Of a DNA stretch of 64,000 nt, positions 46,274 to 59,034 are shown piece after piece (the first letter of the stretch is position 1; the number at the start of each line of letters is the position of its first letter). A program made the position numbers and the translations under genes. A model generated the notes under the pieces. It searched no databases, was not told the origin of the DNA, and worked only from the letters and a program-made list of their open reading frames with translations. Origin of the DNA: Ceratorhiza oryzae-sativae (Eukaryota > Basidiomycota > Agaricomycetes > Cantharellales > Ceratobasidiaceae); the NCBI GenBank assembly GCA_030998015.1, contig JARWMV010000233.1, positions 62,001 through 126,000 on the forward strand. Direction: 5' to 3'.

Positions 46274-47578
46274 TGTTACGGGTCAGGGTACACTTGAATA
46301 TCTAGAGCTTAAGCAAATGTAGATATGTTAGTATACACTAATCGTACTCAATACTTCTTAGACTAGAGTAAGAAGGCTCAAAGTAGTTGCAATGCAATCA
46401 AGTAACACTCAAGGTAGTCTTAATCTTTCACAGTGTAAACTGACTAATTTATAGGTATAAAGAGCAAGACTACTATGGTCAGGTTCCCTTAGATATCTTA
46501 AATGTAGTTCAGCCCTAGTCGCTTGGACTAACTGATACTAATCTTAATACTAGACTTAAGCGATAGCTTATAGGATAGATGGTGGGCTGCCTAATGCATG
46601 TACTTCCTCAGCTACAGGTACTTAGATTTCCTCTAATAGCTGGTACTTAATGTCATGCTCAATCAGGCAATATTGTATCCTTATATATCTCTGTATATAA
46701 GATACAATGACTCAGACAGTATATAACTAATATGGTACTTTATTCCTCAGTACTAGTCATATAAGAAATCACACACAGACAAGAGAAATAGAAAGAGAAA
46801 AGAAACCAATAACCAGTCTGGGTTGAGTAACAGGAGGTGGTCTGGAAGGGCCTCAGAGGAGGTCCTTTTATACCCTGAGGAGGGCATTCCAGAGCCAAAT
46901 AGATACATGCATGCCAGTGCGATCATCAAAAGAGGGTACTGCTATACTTGGGGTACACCCTAGCCCAGTATAGGATAAAAGAGTAAAGACAGGGTGTGGA
47001 TCAAAGGCATTGATGCATCTGAGACCTGCTATTGGCTTGTAGATCATATTATCATAGTATATACATGTAATGAACAGAGGCTACATCTCAGTGAGTCATA
47101 AAGTGAGTCAGAGAAGCTTCTGGATCAATTTTGGGAAGCTCTCCTGACTCACTGGAGTCATTAGATCTTGATTGATGGTCCAGTAAGATTCTAATGATCT
47201 TCGGGCCATTCCGGCGCGAGGATCCGGTGGATCGCGACGATCTTCGGGCAACAGATACCGCCGAAGATTAGCTATCGATAGAGCATAAGATCGCTTTGAT
47301 AGCGTAAGCGGTTGCCGAGATATGAGCGGTGCGATGTTGTAATCAATATCTCCTGATAAGAGGAAATATCGCAACCTCTGTATCTCTCTGAGATATTATC
47401 GTAAAATCTTAATAAAATATGCGTTGGAGAGCGGGAATTTTGTACTATTTAATGGAACAGAAAATAGTACAATTCAGAGCGCATACAAATTCAAGTATTT
47501 CACAAATTAATTACAGAGGCATTGCTTGAGGTTGGCAGAGCAGACTAAAATAATAGAAAATGTTAGTGATCCATGACA
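46274..47578 (-). mobile_element. 1.3-kb solo LTR (family 1), with exact target duplication
   Basis: Complete 1,305-bp LTR, reverse orientation, from TGTTACGGGTCAGGG to GATCCATGACA. ACTTT (46269-46273) is repeated at 47579-47583. It lies directly upstream of the TET-like gene and in the same orientation, so its promoter (TATA near 46873, minus strand) reads toward that gene. No internal region remains. Confidence 0.9.
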
Positions 47579-47749
47579 ACTTTATCTATATGTTGAGAGA
47601 CTTGAAATGTTTGAGTTCATACAGGCAGAAACAGTAGTCCAGTTGAAAATTTTGCATTGCATTCTTCTACTTCTTAGATTACATCTATGATTACTTAAAT
47701 GGAACTGCACCTCCACTCTGCTACCAAGCAGCTTATGCTAGACTACAAT

Positions 47750-48640
47750 TGTAATCACTGTCAATTGCCACACTACCCAGGCCTCTGTGTGTGCTGTTGA
47801 TGACAGATAGGAACATGAGCAGCCTCAACAGCTGATTCATCAAAGTGGCTTGCATTGTGCACAGGAGATGGCAGTGTGGCAGGTGGTGTGGGCATAATGC
47901 TCTTGGGGCGTTTGTGTCTACATATGTCTGCCAACAAGGAACATGGTGATGTGTGGTTGGGTGACAACAATTGAGTCTGCTTGCCCTGCTGATTTGGTGC
48001 AATGGAGGATATGTCAGATGTGGCAGACCCAGAATTACAACAACACACTTGGCAACACACAGTCAGCAAAGAAGCAGAAGGCTGACAACCCCATCAAGTG
48101 GCAACTTGGCAATACAATGTTTGGACCAGCAAGTGGAACTGGATCTGGGGCAAGGTGCTTTCAGAGCCAGGTTGGTCAATATTGGAGAACACAGAGACTG
48201 AGGCCTTGTAACTGTTTGAGTGGCCTTCAGGCAAGAGATGGTCACTGGCAGGGGAGGCACAGCCCAGGTGGCAGGACATGGAGGGCATGTGCATAATACC
48301 AGGAGAAAATGTTGAAAGACTTGGGAGCATTGGGGGGACAAGGGCATTTGCAGGAGAGATGGCAGGAATGTCAACTTCATCTGTGGGAGCATTGGTGTGC
48401 TGGACAAGAAACTTGAGGGCACCCCTTTTGTTGCCAAAATGCTGGCAGTTGATCAAAAGCTGGTTGTTGTCTAGGGCGCTGCCAATTGTAAACCTGCCAA
48501 GCTTGGTGTGGTAGATGGCAAAACTCAGGTGGACATTGTTGGAAATGGGTGACTAGTGTCCAAAAACAGGATGAGTAATATATTAAGTTAAATAAGGTGC
48601 ACATACTTCAGAGAGAATGGGCTCAAATATAGTTTAAACT
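47750..48640 (-). pseudogene. Minus-strand gene relic, unrecognised
   Basis: The segment 48545-48094 gives a protein-like stretch with FAIYHTKLGRFTIGSALD near 48510 and NKRGALKFLVQHTNAP near 48410, followed by a Pro/Ser-rich region. A further low-complexity piece lies at 48069-47733. I know no domain that matches. It might be an upstream part of the TET-like gene separated by the solo LTR, or a separate gene. Confidence 0.35.
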
Positions 48641-49660
48641 GAGTGGGGAGGTTGTGGAGAGTAGGCCAAATATGTGTTCAACACCAGCCAAGACATCAAT
48701 ACCAGGGGAATTAACAAAGGAGGAAAGTGGTCATCTGAGTTCCACAAAGCACATAGCCAAGAACCCAGTAGAATTGAGCAGTCATAGCCAAGGCTAGACA
48801 ACAAGAGTACCTCTCATACTATATGTGTGAGCACCTCAATTGTTGTCAACTGTCTGGGTCAGGCCATGAACAGGTAGGCAGAGCATAGAACAGAAATAGC
48901 AAGTTGTGTCCATAAAAAGCATTGAATTGTGAGACATAAAAGTTCGTATAGACAATGTAAAGGTGTGGGTGTATGAAGGCCCAAAGTTTGAGAGCTAAAC
49001 AGAATAATGTAACTCAGAAAGGGTCATAATAAGGTTGAGGTTGAGTACATACATGTTTGGGAGTGTGTCATGCACAGTGCGCCTAATGAGTTAGCACACA
49101 GCAACTTAAGCAAAGGATTGGTCTGGCTTTATGAAACAGAGTTGCATATAATTTCTCTATCTGACCTATTAATTCACCTCTCTTCCATCTACATGTGTGA
49201 ACAGTCTTGTAATTTTGTCCCTCTCACTTCAATTCAAGTGGACTTTGGACTGCACATGTCTGATTAGTCACAACCAACACAGCCACTTGGGACCAACACT
49301 TTTTGGCATGTCTTTCTTGCCGCCACCTGAGGAACAACACATTGACAACCTGACAAATCAAAAAATCTTGTTGACAATGCAACATCTTGCCTCACCAACA
49401 CTTGATGCCAACTGATTTGATCTAACTGTTTCTTTCCTTTTCATTTTTCTCTACCAAATCCAAGAAATGCAAGTTGACCTCTGCTGCAACCAAAAACATG
49501 CTTTGCTGAGTACTTGTATTCTATCTGATTCTGGTGCCATTAAAATGCCTATTAAATGGGGAAGCAAGAACAGCCTTGACAGTTGCCCCTACCTCATAAA
49601 CTGGAGCTTGGCAAGCTCCATCTCCCAGGCATACTGAAATTTGCCCATCCAGGGGCTATG
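48641..49660. other. Spacer, no gene recognised
   Basis: CpG-poor sequence with only short open frames, none with recognisable features. Confidence 0.35.
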
Positions 49661-50529
49661 GGTATGGATAATGCTCACACTCCTAGTAGCTGAGCAGATA
49701 AGTTGACTGTTGGTTGCGCTGGTGTCACACCCAGGAGTCCAAGTAGCACAGGTGCACAACAGGATGGACCGTCACCAGAGGAGCTTGCAAAGATGCTGGT
49801 GACCCCAAGCAAGCACTGCAGCTTGCAGCTGGTAGTGCAGGATGGCACCAAGACCAGGACCACAACAACCTGCAGATGCAAGCACATGTGGATGAGCTGG
49901 AGGGCACACATGTGGAAACTGGTGAGCCAGTTGGGAAACACACCCACAGCTTGGTGAGCAATGAGGAAACAAGCCACCTGACACCAATAAAGAATGAACT
50001 GCTTACCTTTCCCCTGCCAGTGTTTGTCATTGACCAGATGACGCCAAGTTGATTGCTGGCCCCAGTGATACCCACAATGCTGAAGTCACCTGTGGAGTTG
50101 TCATACAGGCAGAACAATGATTGCACACAGACCCAAACAGCGTCTTGCTTGCGACACAAGGACAACATGGTGGACCCAACAGAGGAGGGATCTGTGGTGG
50201 ATGACAAAAGCTTTGTCACAGCATGCACATGTGGGATAGGCAGCAGGTTAGAGGACTTGGACAATGATGTTGTCAAGCATATAATGTATGGTATGGTTAC
50301 AAATGATAATAAAACATATCCCTTGAGACACACTGTACCTGTCAAGGAAACAGAGGACTCCCAGGTGAACAAGCTGCCCCCACCTCCAGTTTGCAAGATC
50401 ACTCATGACTACCAGAGCACAGCCAACATCAGGGGTTTGCATGGTATCATCATGGGGTTAGGGGAGGAGGTAACACTGAACAAACAACCATTGCTGGATG
50501 TGGGGGTGATAGATTGTGGGATGTGTTGA
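49661..50529 (+). pseudogene. Plus-strand coding relic, unrecognised
   Basis: Open plus-strand stretches (about 49770-50050, and 50053-50529 for 158 residues) have protein-like composition, with a Gln/His-rich helix followed by Ser/Thr/Asp-rich sequence. No domain is identified and stops separate them. Confidence 0.3.
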
Positions 50530-51291
50530 ATATAGGGGATGAACAAAACAAGAACCACAGAAGTATATCAAAAAGCAAAAAGGCAGCACCTCTGGAGGTG
50601 TGACATGCAGGCAGCACCTAGGCCCAGGTAGCAACAATGCTTGACAACTAGCAAATAGAGCTACCAATAGAATAATAGATGGTCAGCTTAAATAATATAC
50701 AAGTGCGTGTGTGGAGGAAGTAGGGAGAATAGGCATCCTCACCACTTTTGCCTGAGAGCAGCAGCCATTATGATATGAGGTTAATTATTAATGACTTGGA
50801 AGGAGAGGCATGAGTGTGTAAACTCAGAAACACAGACAAGCCACAATGAATACAAGACAAGCAAGGACAGGTGTGGGGTATAGCAGGTTGAGCTGTTGTC
50901 TGTAGTGAAAATCCTTAGTGCCAAGCACAACCCACAAAGCCAGAATCAATTATTTTGGACATTCAAAGTACACTGTCAAGTGCAGCCTCATTTGTCTACA
51001 AGCAACCCCTGTCTTTTTGAATGGATGGGACTGGCTGTTTACAGTTCACTGGGTTAGCAACTCTACATTGCCATTGCGACCTAGTGCATGAGCTCCTGTA
51101 TGATACATTGGGTACTGGGGTATAATATTAAGCATGCATTGGTGGCTTTTCAGATGCCAAACTCGCTTTTTGAACACCATATATGCTGGCATTACATTTT
51201 GAACAACATAAACACCACTTTCCTGCAGGTTTGTAGCCCACTCTACATGAATAAATTATTTGGAAGTACCCTAATATTCATACAGATCATC
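50530..51291. other. 3' flank of the Plavaka element
   Basis: AT-richer sequence without a gene. If the transposon is complete, one of its terminal inverted repeats should lie here, but I could not identify one by eye. Confidence 0.3.
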
Positions 51292-54200
51292 TCATTCTGC
51301 CATTGGCTCCTTGCCATCTTCATCACCTAGGTTGTCATCCCCTACACTTTCATAACCATCCTCCACAGCACTCTCATCATCACCAACATCTTGACCATCT
51401 TGTTGATCAGTGTTGACATTTTCCTTGGTTATATCTACTTCTTCTTCATCCAGAGTTTCTTCCATATGAATCTCTTTGTCAATCCCACAAGTTGGTAAAG
51501 ATCACACTTGCATCCACTGATTAAGTATATTTACTATCTTCACCATCAGGAACAAGAGCTGCAGTGTGGCCCAGGTTGTGCTGGTAATGGCCAACTGCTC
51601 CCCCAAGGTATTGCATTAGCATATCTCTATCCACAAATCTTGATACAAATCAGTACTGGTTTAGGCAAGTGTAGGTTGTATGCTTACCAATTGATATAAT
51701 AGCCACACCAGTCATTGTTTAACTTCTCAACCTTGTTGTGTGCTATTGATTGCGGACAATTAAGATATTTGTTTGTGATGCCACTCTTGAAGTCCAGTAT
51801 GAGATGTACACCCTGAACAATATCATTGGGATCTACAAAACCAAATGCATCAAAAGTATCTTCATTGGAGCAGCAAGCTTGGTATGTGAGTTGGTCCAAG
51901 CATTGTGTTTTCCAGCCACCAGGTTGTGAAGTATCATAATAGAGCCAACACACATGAATAAAGTCCATACGCTGTGGCGAACTACCCTGATGAGTGATAT
52001 GTGTGTGATAAATACCCAGAATTTCAGCATATACAAAAGGGTGGTGACTGGAATCTTTGCTTGAGGTGCTGGCATCATCATGATGAAGGTGCAAGTGGCA
52101 TTGAGGGGGTCTTGCTGTCAAAGCACATCATAGGAGGTGTAGTTAATGCCTAAGGTTCAGTGTTGATATATGCAGTCCTTATGAATTTGGAGCTCTGCAA
52201 GTTCATCATTTGTGAAAGAGGATAGGGGATCCTTTGCAAGTTGTTGTACAAGAAGGTGGTGCTTCAGCTGCAGTATGAAATACTGAAGATTGAAATCAAT
52301 TATGGGTATCCTAGACAACATATACTACTCACCTTGATTGCATTGTCATGTAGACTGCTCCTGGCCCAGCTGGAGACATTCTGGATAGCATCCTCAGAAC
52401 AGTCTGTTTGTCCAATTGTGTACGTCTTGCCATTCAAAATGGAATGGACACCATCAGATGTGATAGATGTTGGGACAGGTGCATACTCATGTTCCCTCAG
52501 TAGCTGTAACTCCTTCCACATATCTGCCAATACATCTGTCCTCTCACAAATGTCAGTCATTTGCTCAAGTGGATTTTGTCAGTTTGTCCAAAAATATTGC
52601 ACCTTGATCTTTTGCCCCTGAAGTTCCCCCTATAAGTTGTGGTTAAAGATGGGGATTATCATGAATGTATGACTTTGGTATATTTAGCTTACTATCTGAG
52701 TTGAATATGAGTCTGTCGTTCCATATTCCCAAATACTCCAAAAATAATCCCCCAATGCATGCATCTTGTAGGTGTCAAGATTCAACTGACACCTCCATTG
52801 ACCATCCCCATCTTGATTGTTGTCACCATTCTTTGAGTGATGCTTGTTCTTTTTGGTGTTACTGTTCACTTGGCCCCTTCTGGACATAGATTTTGCTGCA
52901 CTTGACTTGTATTGTTTCTTTCGATGGGCGTATTCCTTTGGGGTTTCATGCACATCCAGTCCATCTGTTAGCTTGGCAAAGGATTGTAGTGCAGTACCAA
53001 GTTGGGAAGTGAGAGACTTGAAAATGGAAAGGGTTGATTTTGTATGAAGTTGAAGCTTGGCCAGGGCATGCCATTCTGCAAACAAGAACAAGAGGCTCAG
53101 TGCTTGTGCATTGCAGACCTTGGGTAACAAACCATCAAATGCAGGAATACAGCACTAGAAGAGGTATCAGATAAAACATGCACTAAGTCTGAGTGGTATA
53201 CACACCTGAAGGATGTCTTCAAAGTCTCTGGCAGCAATCCTCCCCATATCAGCTACATCATCTGAAAACATACAGATTGTAGATGAGAATGATGTGATTT
53301 GGCAAAACCTAAGACCAGACAGTACAATGAATACATGTTTAGCTATTTATTGTTATGTATGCTTACCTTTGATTAAATTCTATAACTTTTGCATTTCCAC
53401 CCAAGTGCAAAAGGCAGACCAAATGCTTAAAAAGTGCCTTCCAGACTCCAAGCTCAACTTCATGCAGCAGATCAACTGTGAGTGCAGCAAAAATATTGAA
53501 CCCCGCACTACCTCCAAGTTTTGAGAAAGCATTCTAAATACATTGCCATGGATTACCTGCATATAGGCATATAAGAAGAACTTGAGCACTTACAAGTGTT
53601 GGAACATATGATTCAGCTTTCAGGATCCCCTCAACCACTGTGCTCTGGACTACCCTTCCATGAGAATAAATCAGTTCACATGCCTTCCAGATCTTCTCTG
53701 CATAACAATGATCATTCTTGCAACATTTGTAGGTACAGATGCACATATCACTTGGTGTCCCCATTTGTGATGCCAGTGACTTGGGTACAAGATATCTTGG
53801 GCATAGGCACTGCCTGCCATTCTGAATAGTGGCAAGAAGGACTCTAAGAAGTATAAGATTAGTAGTGTGTTAACAAATAGTATTGACTCACTTCTCAGAA
53901 TAATTGGCTGAGTATGTCAGAATTCAGGGGAAAACATGCCACCTATGTCCATTGGCACAATCAACAACAATACTGTTTTGCCATGCATCAATGAACTCTG
54001 AGTCTATATGAGAGCTCCAAACAGCATGCATGAGCTTGCGCCAAAGGTGGGTGAGGAGCACATCCATTGGTGGCTTTCTGCCTTGTAATTCAGTAATTGT
54101 TTCCTTGATTTCATCTGGGAGCTATAACTTGACATATTAGACCATATATGCTGGGATTCTGAACTATTACCTACTGTTGGGATGTGTGCAAGCTGAAAGC

Positions 54201-55511
54201 ACATGTTAGAAAGTGGCTTGCATCTCTCATACTTGCTCTCATTGCCAAACAAGCAGAGGATGGGCCACCCTTCAACACAGCTAAACAAAGCAAATTGCAT
54301 TCTGTCAGACAAGAACATATAGGCAGCAACACATCAAGGCAGTTGGCATCCTGAGCCCTTAATTTTGAGACTCTGAACCTCACAGTGAGCACAAATCATG
54401 GCTGGCAAAGTGTATATCTTGCTGGCTAGTGGCTGTGCTGGCTCTGAAGATCCTGGTGGCTTGAAGTACTTGTTGTACAGTTCATAATGAAAAGTGGAGA
54501 TATTGTTGTTGGAAAAGGCTTTCAATAAGACATCCAGTAGTTTACAAGCACAAAAACCAGTTATTGTAAATGTTGGAGTGACTAGTTTTGTTCAAACTTT
54601 TGGTGCATGGGATATTGGAATTTGTAGATTAATTGGAATATTCTTCCAGCCTTCCAAAGGTGGGCAATGAGGATCCCAAGACTTAGCTATCTCTGAAAGT
54701 TCCTTGTCTAAGCTATCAAGCGAAACACCAGCCAGGTCTCTTGGGTTGAAATCAGGCTGTAACATCACTTTGTCCACAAGAAACCTGCAATTAGAAGTTG
54801 ATTTTGTTTTGCCATTAAGCCAGTGATAGCACAGTACATAGAAAACTGAGATGTTAGGACAAGGTGCAATAATTTCTCCAATTGTCTGTGAGCTATGTAG
54901 TTCACAGGGAGCCAATGGAGAAGGTAGTGCATGGGCCATTGGTCCATTTGCATCAGGAATTGTTAGTGGCTGAGAGGTATAAATGCAATACTGCCCAAAC
55001 AAGTCAGTTGGAGTGTGAAATCCATATCTCCATGGTAGGGTACGTTTTGGATGGGTATTTGGGGTTGAGGACAGCGATGAATTCAAACTACTGGCTGGCT
55101 CTGGTAAGGGGGCTGGGGTTTCAGGAAGCAAATCATGCTCAATTTGTATGCCATGCTGGACTTGGTGAGTGCAGAAGTGTGTAGCCAGGTGAGTGGTGTG
55201 AGGAATATCTATGGGAGTAGGTGGCTGGCATCCCAATGCAGCTACTTCAAGATCAACCTATAAACAAAAATTCAGTTAATGGGAGCATATACATTTACAA
55301 TTATGTGCACTTCTATCCTAGCTGGTGGAGATGGAGAATGGGTATGCTGATGCTTGGCTGGTGGCTCTGAGCTGTCACCCTCATCTTCATCAGATGAGAC
55401 ATCACCAATCCATCTCTGATAGTGGTAGCATGTGCTTTGATGAAGTGAGAGTCCCTTGAGACTCCCAAGTGGTAGATGAGGGCAGTCCTGAACACAGAAA
55501 TAGTTGGGCAT
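51292..55511 (-). pseudogene. Plavaka-type (TNP2-like, CACTA superfamily) transposase, decayed
   Basis: Minus strand in order: a start ATG at 55511 with a C2H2-like finger (CPHLPLGSLKGLSLHQSTC); a linker 55236-54592 ending in DFNPRDLAGVSL; the core near 54330-54180 (LFGNESKYERCKP); FIDAWQNSIVVDC and ILTYSANYSEK near 53950; CLCPRYLVPKS near 53800; DLLHEVELGVWKALF near 53460; WHALAKLQLHT near 53070; YKMHALGDYFWSIW and TTDSYST near 52720; the C-terminal domain 52121-51684 (HPFVYAEILGIYH, RMDFIHVCW, DAFGFVDPND); and an acidic tail ending at the TGA 51294-51292. This block order is that of basidiomycete Plavaka transposases. Introns are short. Stops and frame changes interrupt the frame, so it is inactive. 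CpG is nearly absent. Confidence 0.85.
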
Positions 55512-56299
55512 TGACTTGAATGTATGTAGTTGGATGATTGTACATATGGTGAAAGGGGAGAAGATGCATATTCATCCTAACAAGTGTTGCAACCAAGTCA
55601 TGACACCCAATAATTGATACAAAATTTGATTTTCTATGGTTGTCAATAATCAATTGACATACCAATGTGATACATTTTCTGCAGAAACCAATGTGTATCA
55701 CCTTAGCTACCAATATTGCATGATACAGGCATTGCATTTTCCCACTTCTAAGGATACCATGCCATATAAAAGGACATGGGTTGCAGTAGTCAGTGGCATC
55801 AATAACATGGCATGTCCAACTTGCTCTCACCATAACAAGTAAGAGATTCTCCATTATTATGCATTTTACATTTAGTAATCTATTCCATGTAGTGATGCTG
55901 AAGATGATTCTACCACCACTCTGGCAGTGAATGGCCAATAGCTCACATGTATGCTGGCGATGTTCTGGCCAGTTGCAGCAGTGCTTGTTATTCTGAAGGA
56001 ATGTCACTCCATGTCAAGTGATGAACTCTTGAATCATAGGGAGAATGCTGATGAAACATAAGCCTATATGCACTTTACAATTATCTATTGGCTTACTTGA
56101 CCAACAGTAAGCTACACCTGATTGATCTGGCTGACAGGCTGAATGAGCTTGAGCCCACCTTGCATGAATCACTCTGCCAAGAGGGTTGCGTTGGGAAATT
56201 GATATTGCATGATGCGAAATCACGAGTACATTTGTTTCAATCAAATACACCCAATATAACCACTTACCACAGATTAATATAGCTTACTACTGGCCAAAC
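55512..56299. other. Divergent intergenic region between Plavaka and DUF6698 genes
   Basis: It separates the minus-strand transposase from the plus-strand DUF6698-type gene and would contain both promoters. Open frames here (minus 56007-55402, plus 56088-56282) have no recognisable features, though the plus frame may be a 5' exon of the DUF6698 gene. Confidence 0.4.
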
Positions 56300-57245
56300 C
56301 AATGCTCGTTCTGAAGACATGCAAAAGGTTCATGAGGAGATGCCAAGATCGGCTGAGTGTGAATGGGATCCCCCACTAGGCAATAAGACTGCTTGTGGTC
56401 TTTGCCACAAAAAGTGTGCATTCTACTTGGCCAATGTGAGTATCAACTGGGATGATGAAGAGTAAGTGATCACTCTTTAATTCCAAAACCAAACATTAAT
56501 GCATGATCCAGAGAAATCCAGAAGTTTATGACACATGGCAAGATGCACCCCAGTCTATGGGGTTGGTTTATGTGGGCTGCATGCTTGTGTGATTCTGAGA
56601 ATCCATCCAAGTGTCTCTTACAAGGCAAGTTGCTGTTAAAGGTAGGGTAATATCTTTTTGATCCATTATACTAAGCTTACATTTCTATGGTATATGAGGT
56701 GGCTATGGTGATACTTTTTTTGCCTTCTGCTGGACAAGTTTCAGGCACTGTTGTTGCCAGAGCACAGGGTCATACTAGTTGCTGCCATGGCCCAGTAGGA
56801 CTTGCATGGAAATACCAGCTCAATGAAGTCACTCCTGCATTTATTGCATATGTCTGTGTGGTGGTGAGTATTCCAGACTAACATTCAAATACTTTATGAA
56901 AACTTGTTTCATTTAGACCTGTTACTCTTTAACTTCTGAGGAGTATTTTGGTGAAGTGTGTGGTGGGTTCAACTATGTTGATTACTATACCAAGGTGTGT
57001 ACATTCCTAGAAGATCCAAAGTTTGAGGCCTGGACATTGGTGCTTTTGGAGTGGTGGAACAAGTGAGTCAATACAAATAACTGATATACTTGTACTCATA
57101 TCCAACAGGAAGCTCTTCTCTGGACTACAAATGTGCCAAGTTTCATCATCTTCGGGAGCTCCTTGTAATGCTACAATCTCACTACTCAATGCCGAGCTTG
57201 CAGGACAGAACATCCAAGCCAGGATTGGTGGATCAGTGTGTTAAA
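56300..57245 (+). CDS. DUF6698-type basidiomycete protein gene
   Basis: Five apparent exons with GT..AG borders: about 56310-56462, 56512-56643 (SENPSKCLLQGKLLLK), 56694-56862 (EVTPAFIAYV), 56917-57062 (FNYVDYYTK, FLEDP, LLEWWNK) and 57110-57242 (KLFSGLQM). A lone basic/Trp segment, the VTPA.IAYV block and the final LL.WWN..LF block are the features of the DUF6698 family, a protein group of unknown function expanded in basidiomycetes and often found among transposons. Frames stay open within the exons. The start is not fixed. It may be cargo of, or a neighbour to, the Plavaka element from which it diverges. Confidence 0.55.
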
Positions 57246-57566
57246 TAGTATATAAGATGTACATACTCCAGTCTTATATTATAACAAGTTCTTTATATCA
57301 CCTTTGGTGGGACCAAAATAATTTGGTACAAATGTTGGAACCTACTGTATTCAAACAAGATATTAGTAGATCTATGAAAAAGCATGAGCAGAATGGCAAA
57401 CAATACACATACCTGACACCATTTGCCAACCAGATGAATGATTTATCAGGTTGATCTTGCCTATCAACATGACATGGATTATGTTGTCCAGTATAGACTG
57501 ATGAGATTGCCATGGTATGTGTAAGTGAATGTGATACTTATACATAAATTGACCATCCATAAAACA
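57246..57566. other. Downstream flank of the DUF6698-type gene
   Basis: AT-rich, with no gene or repeat recognised. Confidence 0.35.
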
Positions 57567-57740
57567 TCCATCTACCAGATGCATTTTTGGCTAGCATATG
57601 TAACTTCATCTACAGGATGCATTCTCATCTACAGGATACACTTTTAGCTATGAGACATGTTTTTAGCCATTAGATGCATTTTTAGCTATTAGGTATGTTT
57701 TCATCTATCAAATATGATTTCATCTACCAGCCATGAATCC
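57567..57740. repeat. Short tandem repeat, ~19-bp unit, about 8-9 copies
   Basis: Diverged copies of a unit like AGCTATNAGATGCATTTTT run head to tail (for example CATCTACAGGATGCATTCT then CATCTACAGGATACACTTT). The unit also contains AGATGCAT, loosely like the satellite core at 13-16 kb, but the spacing and context differ. Confidence 0.65.
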
Positions 57741-57935
57741 GTGTGCTAGATTTGTTTTGTATTCCATATATCTAGGATATGGAATGGCCAATCATTTCGT
57801 GCATTATAGATCCCATATGCCTGTTGACTAGGTTATAAGTTATTCAAGGAAGGCCAATTGATTGGTCATGGATCATTGGTATATCAATAGAGATCATGGA
57901 TATTAGACATATAAAACAAGATGTCTCATGTATGC

Positions 57936-58931
57936 TCATACATAGCTCTCTATTCCATAGTCTGGCCCCGTGATGACCTTCGTTGGGTTGATCTTTATCG
58001 CCAGCCTGGTTTTGTAGCATAGGTGGAACGTGTAGGTTGAGATTGTGTACTAAGTCAATAGGATCGTTGAGAGAATTAATACGTCATTGGGAATGCATTC
58101 TACTTACGATCTGCAGTTGGAGTCGATTGACCAAGGTTAGGCAAATCGCCCAGGTCAGGTAAATTTCGGCTGAGGCCGAGTCGTCTTCAACAGTGGACAT
58201 TTCCGGGTCTGACTGGCCTGAGGGTGGAGCGAAGTTAGCGTATTAGACCAGCAGAATAGACCAAGTCAACTTACTACGAGACTCATCATCCGATGACCAT
58301 TCATCTGGGGAGACATCGTCTTCACCAAGCGCAGGGTCCCTTGGGTTGTCGGAAGTGCTCGACGCGGAATCCGGCGAAGCTGGCCTGCCATCGTAGACCG
58401 GCCTGTTATCTATATCAGCTGTGTGTGGTTCAGCGCCGTAGACGTAGTCTGGGAGGTCCAGGAGTGCCGCATCGTGGTATACATCGCTGTGCGGGGCCCG
58501 CTCAGGGATACTTCTAGGAGCGCGGTAAGCATAAAAGTCAATCACAATCAATGAGTGAGATGCGATTACCTATCTGAAATAGTTGTGGGATGGGAAACTG
58601 GCGTTGCTACATGATTGGGGGGTGCTAGGGAATTAGTGGGCAGCGAGGGGATAAGTGGCCGCGCCTGGAAATGACTGGGCAACGGGTGCACAATTGTGTA
58701 GCGCTTGAAGACTGCAAGTAAAGGCGCAGCGTTAGTACAGGCATGGCCGAATTTGCTGCCCTAAATGTCGAGAATTGTTGCAGCACTTCCAGGAACGTGG
58801 GACTTTGGCCTGGAGGAAGAAAAGTTATTGTAAGCCTGTATCATCATAGAATAAACCGTACATACTTCATCATCTGAGTCTCCATCGTGCTCCTGTGCGC
58901 GTGGCTGTTTGGCAACCCGACGAGGCGACAT
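57936..58931 (-). CDS. Small CpG-rich multi-exon host gene, unrecognised
   Basis: Exons on the minus strand are 58931-58866 (ATG, then MSPRRVAKQPRAQ and an acidic DGDSDDE end at a GTATGT donor), 58711-58570, 58513-58275 (acidic, Pro/Ser-rich), 58217-58108 (hydrophobic YLTWAICLTLVNRLQ) and 58049-57936 (ending ITGPDYG.. and TGA 57938-57936). Borders carry GTAAGT-type donors and AG acceptors. One junction, after exon 1, needs an extra short exon or a weak donor that I could not settle. CpG is abundant (seven in 58321-58380), unlike the transposon areas, so this looks like an active or recently active gene. The protein would be about 200 residues with an acidic N-terminal half and a possible helical or membrane-like C-terminal part. 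The family is unknown. Confidence 0.55.
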
Positions 58932-59034
58932 CGTAGCTAATAATCAGGGGGGTGAGTATAGACTTGCGTAGGAGTAGCACGCCAATCGTGGCAGTTGTTG
59001 GGTGAAAAAACTTGAATTACAAATACGTAGCTAG

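Noticed and set aside
49725..50402. 225-residue minus-strand open frame
   Set aside because: Its composition (Cys, Ser, Leu, Trp) is that of an antisense shadow of the Gln/Asp-rich plus-strand relic. No domain.
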